A DNA stretch of 64,000 nt, from assembly GCA_023898385.1 (NCBI GenBank), contig CP060220.1, positions 2,232,001 through 2,296,000 of the forward strand. The letters are read 5' to 3'. The notes below the pieces were generated by a model that was not told where the DNA came from, searched no databases, and worked only from the letters and a program-made list of their open reading frames with translations. A program made the position numbers and the translations under genes. This DNA comes from Pseudobdellovibrionaceae bacterium (GTDB taxonomy: Bacteria; Bdellovibrionota; Bdellovibrionia; Bdellovibrionales; UBA1609). Positions 58,744-64,000 of the stretch are shown one piece after another (position 1 is the stretch's first letter; every line of letters begins with the position of its first letter).

Positions 58744-60659
58744 TTACTCACCTCCTCGTTTGCAGTTTGGATGGCTTTTTTAAGCTCACTGTCACCCACT
58801 CTTGAACTGGACATCAACTTGAACATGTCGTCTATCTCAGAATCCGAGCGACCCACAAGACTTGAGAGCAGAACTTCTATATCATCGCCGGTATAAAGTC
58901 CCTTTTCTCGCCCCTTCTGTAGTTTCGCTACGGCCGCCCGATGCTCTTTAGAAGATAGCTTTGTTAAGATTCCAGCATATTTGGCATCAGCGTTGAGTTG
59001 ACTTGCAAAATCCCCCTGCTTCCCCAGCAATCGCCCAAGAGTTCCACTAGCTCGTAAACTTGAGGCCACTCCTGCCCCGCCAAATCCAACTAAACTCAGG
59101 CCCGACTCCATCAGGTGATCTTTGGCGCGCTCGATGTTGTCTTCGATTTCAATCATTCGGTCGTATTGGTCGGGAGTTTGAACCTGCGCCATCCGCGCCT
59201 TTATCATTTGTTCTTTCTCTGATCCAAAATGCTGAAACCCTGCCGCCCCGATGCCCCCTCGTGTCGCCGCCATGGCCGCACCAGCCACGATACCAGCTTT
59301 GCCTAATCTTTTTACACCTTGAGATGCGAGGGTCGAGATTCCCTTTACAAATAACCCGGCTCCTCCAACAGCAACAAGGCCAAGAGAAGCGGCATCTATG
59401 GCTGTCATTATAGATTCAGCAGTGCTCCACAGATGCTTGTTTTTTGCATCGGCCTGGTCGATCTCAGCTATCACCTGACACACACTCCCGGTCTGCTCAG
59501 GTAAATTCATTAGTGCCTGTCCTACAGCAATTGGCGATGTTTTAACCATCTCATCAAGGGATTGTGGTTTTTGACTGTCTTGAATGTAACGCCTTACGTC
59601 CCCTCTTACTTTTATGAGTGCCGACGAAATCAGAGCCGCAACAGATTTTTCTTTGCAGTTGTGCCGGCCTCCCGCGCAGGTGGCTATTAGAGGTGAATGC
59701 TCACCTTCAATGTATTTTTTCCGACTTCCACCCACAGTGCGGCTATTGATCTCATCGAAATTTCTGATTTTTCCCATTTTACTTTGAATATCTGATTTGA
59801 ATATCAAAGAGCCCAAAGTGTCTGTTGTGTAATGAACATACTTTTTAGTGTACAAATCATACTGTGAATAGGCTTGGTCTTCGCCCTCACTGCTATCTTT
59901 CTTCAGATTGGCCACCTCGCGAAGTTGTAGATTGAGGTCCTGGATTCTTTTGTTCACTTCCTCGCCAGCTGATTTCGCCGTGTAGGTTGGCAAGTTTTGG
60001 CGTCCTATCGCGTCCTCTATCTGGGCCTTGGCAATATTAAAATGTGTTTCAAGAAAGGCTCGGTCTTCATTTGGACACTTTCCGCCACACACTTCAGTTA
60101 TCGCTTCTTCTACTGTTTTGGGAAGCTCTTTCGAATCTGGAAACTGATGGCCGTACTTTAGGAGGCTGGTTCCAGCATGCACTAAACCCATCATTCGTAT
60201 GTTATCTTTGAAGGCTCTTTGCGTTGATGCTTGAAGAGCCGCTTTAACGCCTGATATATTTTTATCAAAGCTGTTATTTTTATCGCGCCCGGTAAGATTA
60301 AATGCAAAACACGGATCGAGCGCAGCAGCCCCAGCTAAAATTTGGGTCTTTATCTGCCGATTGTCCGCAGTCATACTCAAACAGCGGTCCATGGACTCAG
60401 ATATGTTAATAAACCGTGAGAGTTTTTCATGTTGTTCGCGCATAGCTCGCTGCTCAGAAGCAGACTTTGATGCGAAGCCTTTGCTTTTTAAAAACTTGGA
60501 CTGCTGCGTACGCAACTGTTTGAGGCCATCAAGATTTTTTCCCAGATAAGAAGACGGTGGCATGGCAAATAGGGTGTCATCTGCCATGGCAGACGTTAAG
60601 TTGATTAAATTTGCCACCACCAGAGCCAACAAGCTTGGATACAATACAGATTTTGTCAT
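58725..60659 (-). CDS. Large exported protein with hydrophobic Gly/Ala-rich core, unknown function
   Basis: 644 residues with a signal peptide (cleavage near SAMA). An extended helical N-terminal half with scattered Cys (CSEG-free, but CGGKCPNED, TCAGGRHNCKEKS) is followed by two hydrophobic segments (about 415-470: AIDAASLGLVAVGGAGLFVKG and GIVAGAAMAATRGGIGAAG) and a further hydrophobic hairpin (LVGFGGAGVASSL). The C-terminus is charged and helical. The hydrophobic pair resembles membrane-insertion segments of effector or toxin-like proteins, but no family was recognised. It is translationally coupled to the J-domain gene. Confidence 0.6.
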   Translation of the reverse strand: MTKSVLYPSLLALVVANLINLTSAMADDTLFAMPPSSYLGKNLDGLKQLRTQQSKFLKSKGFASKSASEQRAMREQHEKLSRFINISESMDRCLSMTADNRQIKTQILAGAAALDPCFAFNLTGRDKNNSFDKNISGVKAALQASTQRAFKDNIRMMGLVHAGTSLLKYGHQFPDSKELPKTVEEAITEVCGGKCPNEDRAFLETHFNIAKAQIEDAIGRQNLPTYTAKSAGEEVNKRIQDLNLQLREVANLKKDSSEGEDQAYSQYDLYTKKYVHYTTDTLGSLIFKSDIQSKMGKIRNFDEINSRTVGGSRKKYIEGEHSPLIATCAGGRHNCKEKSVAALISSALIKVRGDVRRYIQDSQKPQSLDEMVKTSPIAVGQALMNLPEQTGSVCQVIAEIDQADAKNKHLWSTAESIMTAIDAASLGLVAVGGAGLFVKGISTLASQGVKRLGKAGIVAGAAMAATRGGIGAAGFQHFGSEKEQMIKARMAQVQTPDQYDRMIEIEDNIERAKDHLMESGLSLVGFGGAGVASSLRASGTLGRLLGKQGDFASQLNADAKYAGILTKLSSKEHRAAVAKLQKGREKGLYTGDDIEVLLSSLVGRSDSEIDDMFKLMSSSRVGDSELKKAIQTANEEVSKCLLGT

Positions 60660-61161
60660 ACCTCACTTATCGACATTTTCACTGTCCAGTTACACGGACC
60701 AATGTCGAGAAGTAAATCTATGTGCGAAAAACCTGGGTAGGCCTGTCGCACCACCGATCGATATTACGGGCGAATGTCACAAGCCTTGGCAAAGTCGTTG
60801 AACTTCCATAACGCGAATCTAAAATACCTCAGCTCAGGTGATGCCTAAAACAGCTCGTCTAGAGCAAGTTCGTAAGTTGAGAAAAATTGCATGACGTCGC
60901 AGTAGCTAATTTAGACTAAACATAACAAGCATTGTCTGACGATGATGTTGAAACAGAAAACTTTCACCAATTACCAATTAAGTGCCATTTGCAAAGCAAC
61001 AGTAATGCGCAGTAGCCACAAAAGGAAGCAGGTACTAATGGAGAAAAACAGATCCCCATTGCTGGATACAGTTCTTAAACATTTTTAGGTTGCGCGAATT
61101 TACCAACTTGTTGGCAGGTGCCCTAATGCGCAGTAGCCACAAAAGGAAGCAGGTACCTAGT
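60660..61161. other. 502-bp intergenic region with direct repeats
   Basis: No credible gene. A 17-codon frame at 60841 begins MPKTARLEQVRKLRK, which recalls the start of REP-associated transposases, but it stops at once and may be chance. The main feature is the 33-bp repeat listed separately. The left part must hold the promoter of the large exported protein gene. Confidence 0.4.
61003..61156. repeat. 33-bp perfect direct repeat, two copies
   Basis: The same 33 bases, beginning TAATGCGCAGTAGCC and ending GAAGCAGGTAC, occur at 61003-61035 and 61124-61156, 121 bp apart. The 88 bp in between are not repeated. No inverted repeat or coding link is seen. It could be a footprint of a duplication, a recombination site pair or a small repeat family. 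Confidence 0.8.
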
Positions 61162-61320
61162 CTAGTGATCTCGGCCGAGACGGCGTTTGCAATAGTCGGC
61201 GGAGGCCTCGTTACGGCAGGCGGAGTAGATGTCACCCCAGTCGTGCGGTATGGCTTTGGGCTTAGATTGACAGCCCATGGCCAAGAACGCTCCAATGATA
61301 AAAAATATCGCTTTTTTCAT
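61162..61320 (-). CDS. Small lipoprotein
   Basis: 52 residues from the ATG at 61320, with GAAGAG upstream. MKKAIFFIIGAFLAMGC is a clean lipoprotein signal with lipobox AMGC. The mature 35 residues contain two Cys in YSACRNEASADYCKRRL that could form a disulfide. No family is recognised. The 33-bp repeat ends 6 bp after its stop. Confidence 0.6.
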   Translation of the reverse strand: MKKAIFFIIGAFLAMGCQSKPKAIPHDWGDIYSACRNEASADYCKRRLGRDH

Positions 61321-61435
61321 ATTTAACTCTTCGGGCCAATGGCCATAAAACTTTAGGACTAAATGCTCTGCCTGGCCCAAAACACGCCTTGTTTGGCGGA
61401 AATTAGGGTGTTTTTTTGGGGGGCTTCGGGGCTCG

Positions 61436-61478
61436 ACCATGGTCGGGTTGCCTATCGACACCCTACCATGGTCGGGTT
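61436..61478. repeat. 14-bp direct repeat ACCATGGTCGGGTT
   Basis: Two copies at 61436-61449 and 61465-61478. Each includes the palindrome ACCATGGT. They lie upstream of a secreted-protein gene on the plus strand and of a lipoprotein gene on the minus strand. They may be a regulator site, but the evidence is only repetition. Confidence 0.5.
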
Positions 61479-61597
61479 AAATTGAGACCATCGACGAATG
61501 GCCTAAGTCATTGGAGATAACTCGCTTGAGTCAGAATCAATTGGGTTATCCCCTCACTCGGGCCACACTCCCGATTCACTTCTAAGGGGACTTAGCA

Positions 61598-62086
61598 ATG
61601 AAATGGCTTACTTTGACAGTATTGATGTTTGCAGCCCAGATCGCACTGGCCTCTCCCAATATCGGAGATCAGGCCACCTATACTGGCAATGCCATCACCA
61701 ATACCGGCGTTGTGGGCATGACCCTGTCTAAAGAAATTCTCAACTACGACCACCGCACGAACACGTATTTGGTGAAAACAGATTATCACGATGACCGTGG
61801 CACCTTTGTTACTGAAACCGAAGTCGTGGCAAGACGGGATCTTATTTCGGCTGCCGATGGTGCCGCATTGATGGAGCGATGTGGTGATAGTGAAAAACAA
61901 GTTAAAAGCTCCCCGGCCGGTGAATTTGAAACCTGCAAAATACAAAAATCAGAAGAGGGGTTCACCGTTCACGAGTGGATCAGTGCTGTACCCTTTGGTC
62001 TAGTTTATCGCACTGAATCCATCGATGAAATAACCTATGTGGATTGGCGACTGCTCAGCTTTAAAATCGGCGAAGGTATTCACTAG
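61598..62086 (+). CDS. Exported hypothetical protein
   Basis: 162 residues, AAGGGG 9 bases before the ATG. The signal peptide ends near ALAS. The mature part is beta-rich (YTGNAITNTGVVGMTLSKEIL, YLVKTDYHDDRGTFVTETEVV) with two Cys (ERCGDS and ETCKI) that may pair. It is soluble and probably periplasmic or secreted. No family was recognised. Confidence 0.65.
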   Translation: MKWLTLTVLMFAAQIALASPNIGDQATYTGNAITNTGVVGMTLSKEILNYDHRTNTYLVKTDYHDDRGTFVTETEVVARRDLISAADGAALMERCGDSEKQVKSSPAGEFETCKIQKSEEGFTVHEWISAVPFGLVYRTESIDEITYVDWRLLSFKIGEGIH

Positions 62087-62134
62087 CAATTAAAATCGAT
62101 TTAAGTTGCTCACCAGAGTTGTCGATAAATCTTT

Positions 62135-62443
62135 ATGATTTTTAAATTTGCCAGACAGATCGCAATCCTGCTTATCGCCACCCTTTTGGCGTTCAGTCCT
62201 GCCTGGGCTGGTGAAAAAAAACTGCCCCGCAAACTCCCTCCCCGCCTCCCCGCTTCATTTGTTGAGGGTTTAAAGAAAGTAAAGAAAACCTGTAAAGCGT
62301 ATTCGGCCCCACAACAGGGAGCCAATGTCTTATTTGAAATTAAAAAGGACCGAAAAATCTGGCTCACTGGGTATGACCGTTTTTGGTATATTGCCTACAC
62401 TAAAAAACGAAAAAAAGTTTACGTTCACGCAGACTGCTTCTAG
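62135..62443 (+). CDS. Small exported basic protein, SH3-like C-terminus
   Basis: 102 residues. Signal peptide with cleavage near AWAGE, then a Lys/Pro-rich segment (KKLPRKLPPRLP) and a beta region: VLFEIKKDRKIWLTGYDRFWYIAYTKKRKKVYVHADCF in parts (FEIKKDRKIWLTG, WYIAYTK, VYVHADCF). This looks like a bacterial SH3 fold that binds peptidoglycan or protein, with two Cys in position to bridge. It follows the previous gene by 48 bp. Confidence 0.6.
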   Translation: MIFKFARQIAILLIATLLAFSPAWAGEKKLPRKLPPRLPASFVEGLKKVKKTCKAYSAPQQGANVLFEIKKDRKIWLTGYDRFWYIAYTKKRKKVYVHADCF

Positions 62444-63036
62444 GTTAATTTTGCCTTAATTGATTTCTCAAGAACATTCACTAAAAACTCATGCTCTAAA
62501 GATTTGACTTCGTCCTCTAAAGTCTCTGGCGTCCCGTCTGGATTCACTGAAAGTGCCACTTGCGCAATGATAGGTCCTGAGTCGTAATCGGACACAACCC
62601 TATGAATGGTGATGCCGGTGACTTTCTCTTTAGATGCCATGACGGCTTCATGAATTTTTCGCCCGTACATGCCCTCTCCCCCAAAAGCCGGCAAAAGACT
62701 CGGGTGAGTGTTGATGAGTTTTTCACTGAACTCTTTAATAACGAGGGGGCCGATTTTTCGTAAAAAACCCGCTAGCACGATAAGATCTGGCTCTAAGCTT
62801 TTTAGTGCCAATAGCAATTTTTGATCCCACTCAGCTTCTGAGGCCTCACTCACTCGATCCACACAAACTACCGGAACTCCAAGCTGCTCCGCTTTTTCTG
62901 CCGCCGCCACACTGGGCCGACTCACCACTAGTGCCTTTATTTGGGCGGGAATTTTGCCCTGCTCTATGGCCTCCTGAATGGCCATGAAATTAGTACCCTG
63001 CCCTGAAGCCAGCACCACTAAAGAAAATTTACTCAT
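62440..63036 (-). CDS. purN: Phosphoribosylglycinamide formyltransferase
   Basis: 198 residues. ASGQGTNFMAIQEAI, ALVVSRPSVAAAEKA and the catalytic set in LINTHPSLLPAF (Asn, His) with VVSDYDSGPIIAQ (Asp). It transfers a formyl group from 10-formyltetrahydrofolate in purine synthesis. The 10-residue substitution at FGGEGMYGRKIHEAV is a normal variant loop. GGTGAGAG precedes the ATG. No other pur gene is adjacent. Confidence 0.94.
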   Translation of the reverse strand: MSKFSLVVLASGQGTNFMAIQEAIEQGKIPAQIKALVVSRPSVAAAEKAEQLGVPVVCVDRVSEASEAEWDQKLLLALKSLEPDLIVLAGFLRKIGPLVIKEFSEKLINTHPSLLPAFGGEGMYGRKIHEAVMASKEKVTGITIHRVVSDYDSGPIIAQVALSVNPDGTPETLEDEVKSLEHEFLVNVLEKSIKAKLT

Positions 63037-63147
63037 CTCTCACCAACGAACAATCCTTTGACCCACTTCGTGCCTCAGACTTATAGCATAAGAAGAGGGG
63101 ATACCGAATCGAATACTGCCACACCCATTGGCAAAGTGGAGGGGGAT

Positions 63148-64000
63148 ATGCGGCCTATTTTGATCGCTTTTTTAGTAATCTTATCCGGTTCAACTGGATT
63201 TGCGGACAACAATAAATTCACCGAGATTCTGCACGCGCACCGTCATGCAACGGACTTCCATGCCTGGCAAGTTGACCCACACAATCCGAAAAATCTACTC
63301 CCTCAATGGCTTGTGGAAAATTCAGACCTGCACCTGCCTGATGAAATTTGTGAATCAATGCGTAGCCTACCATCTGAGGACTTATTGATCTTTTACCCTT
63401 TTCTTACAGAGACCGAGGAGGGGCAAACGCTCCCCTGCACCCTGGATCTCACCGACAAAATTGACCGCTATGTCAGTCACAAAAAAATGACCACTCGGAG
63501 CCTTCAATTTCGACGGCCGTTACAACAAAAACATTTTTCACATCGATCACTTAAATCTTCAAAATCGGGCACTCGCCGAATTCCGATAGCCACTGATGGT
63601 GGTCCCGTACTCGTCACCGGTGATCTTAGAGTGGGCGAAGTGGCGCTCACCTTTGACGACGGTCCCCACGTGAAATGGACACCTGACATTTTGCAAACCC
63701 TCTCTGAGCACAACACGCAAGCCGGTTTCTTTACAGTGGGCCAAAATGTGCGGCGACATCCCCAGCTCGTTGTGGATGAGGCCCATCAGGGCCACATCAT
63801 TGGAAACCACACTTGGAGCCACAAACAGCTCCCAAAAATCAGCTATGGCAGCGCCCTAAAAGAAATCAACGATGGCTTTGTTGCCATTCATGAAGCGCTC
63901 AACTTTGACACGCCCTTGTTTCGGTTTCCCTATGGGGCTCGCACCAGTCACCTGCGCAGTTATCTAAAAAACTCAGATGTCTCCGAGTTTTTTTGGAACA
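63148..64000 (+). CDS. Exported polysaccharide deacetylase (3' end outside window)
   Basis: The frame is open from the ATG at 63148 (preceded by GGAGGGGG) to the window end, 284 codons. A signal peptide ends near GFADN. About 150 residues of unassigned sequence precede a NodB domain: metal and base residues in VALTFDDGPHVKWTPDIL, AGFFTVGQNV, GNHTWSHKQL and FRFPYGART. It would deacetylate peptidoglycan or chitin-like polymers outside the cytoplasm, consistent with wall remodelling in a predator-like lifestyle. Confidence 0.88.
   Translation, partial: MRPILIAFLVILSGSTGFADNNKFTEILHAHRHATDFHAWQVDPHNPKNLLPQWLVENSDLHLPDEICESMRSLPSEDLLIFYPFLTETEEGQTLPCTLDLTDKIDRYVSHKKMTTRSLQFRRPLQQKHFSHRSLKSSKSGTRRIPIATDGGPVLVTGDLRVGEVALTFDDGPHVKWTPDILQTLSEHNTQAGFFTVGQNVRRHPQLVVDEAHQGHIIGNHTWSHKQLPKISYGSALKEINDGFVAIHEALNFDTPLFRFPYGARTSHLRSYLKNSDVSEFFWN

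Noticed and set aside
60841..60894. 17-codon frame starting like a REP-associated transposase
   Set aside because: Stops after 17 codons and nothing downstream in any frame extends the similarity; too short to call a pseudogene.

Overview
The window looks like chromosomal DNA of a Gram-negative bacterium with moderate GC content, most plausibly a Bdellovibrio-like (Bdellovibrionota) predator or close relative. This is inferred from gene content only: many secreted lipoproteins, nucleases, peptidases and esterases, small RRM proteins, beta-barrel outer-membrane proteins, an HD-GYP protein and a FliG-like protein. No rRNA or tRNA gene is present to confirm the taxonomy.

Layout. 1-2.8 kb: the end of an ABC permease, a PA14 lipoprotein and a periplasmic adaptor. 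2.7-9.1 kb (minus): a peptide-ABC binding protein and two permeases, then aroB and a three-domain shikimate-pathway fusion. 9.2-14 kb: ung, lexA followed by a small Y-polymerase-finger-like gene, a FliG-C-like gene, dapF and a flavin/2Fe-2S reductase. 14-28.4 kb: secreted and envelope proteins, an M15 peptidase, a low-molecular-weight phosphatase, a GNAT plus haem-oxygenase-like oxidase pair, HD-GYP, RRM, a secreted HNH nuclease, astB, an outer-membrane barrel and a glycosyltransferase. 28.5-32.8 kb: an M14 peptidase facing a PHP-olsB-olsA-arginase operon that fits ornithine-lipid synthesis. 33-43 kb: an M20 peptidase, a Ham1-like protein, a phosphonate-type ABC system, a permease, an esterase, slyD, a HAD phosphatase, an HNH protein and dps.

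43.2-50.8 kb is an accessory island. It holds broken toxin-antitoxin genes, a diversity-generating retroelement (DGR), an intact IS481-like insertion sequence, an element with 53-bp inverted repeats carrying an AAA_14/DUF4143 ATPase and a structured non-coding segment, and a truncated second IS copy.

The DGR is the highlight. A reverse transcriptase (44124-45350, +) faces a template repeat (45402-45527). An Avd accessory gene and a target lipoprotein lie on the minus strand, and the target ends in the variable repeat (46148-46273). Template and variable repeats have equal length and differ at 22 positions, every one an adenine in the coding-strand template. This is the hallmark of adenine-specific mutagenic retrohoming. 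A terminator-like hairpin follows the template repeat, and the RT gene is inverted relative to the rest of the cassette.

50.8-64 kb: an S1/P1 nuclease and a metallopeptidase, a second RRM gene, mscL, ppa, an intact brnT/brnA toxin-antitoxin pair, exported MsrAB, an AlkD-like protein, an exported J-domain protein with three internal repeats overlapping a large exported partner, small secreted proteins, purN and the start of a polysaccharide deacetylase. All functions are read by eye from motifs; no database search was run.
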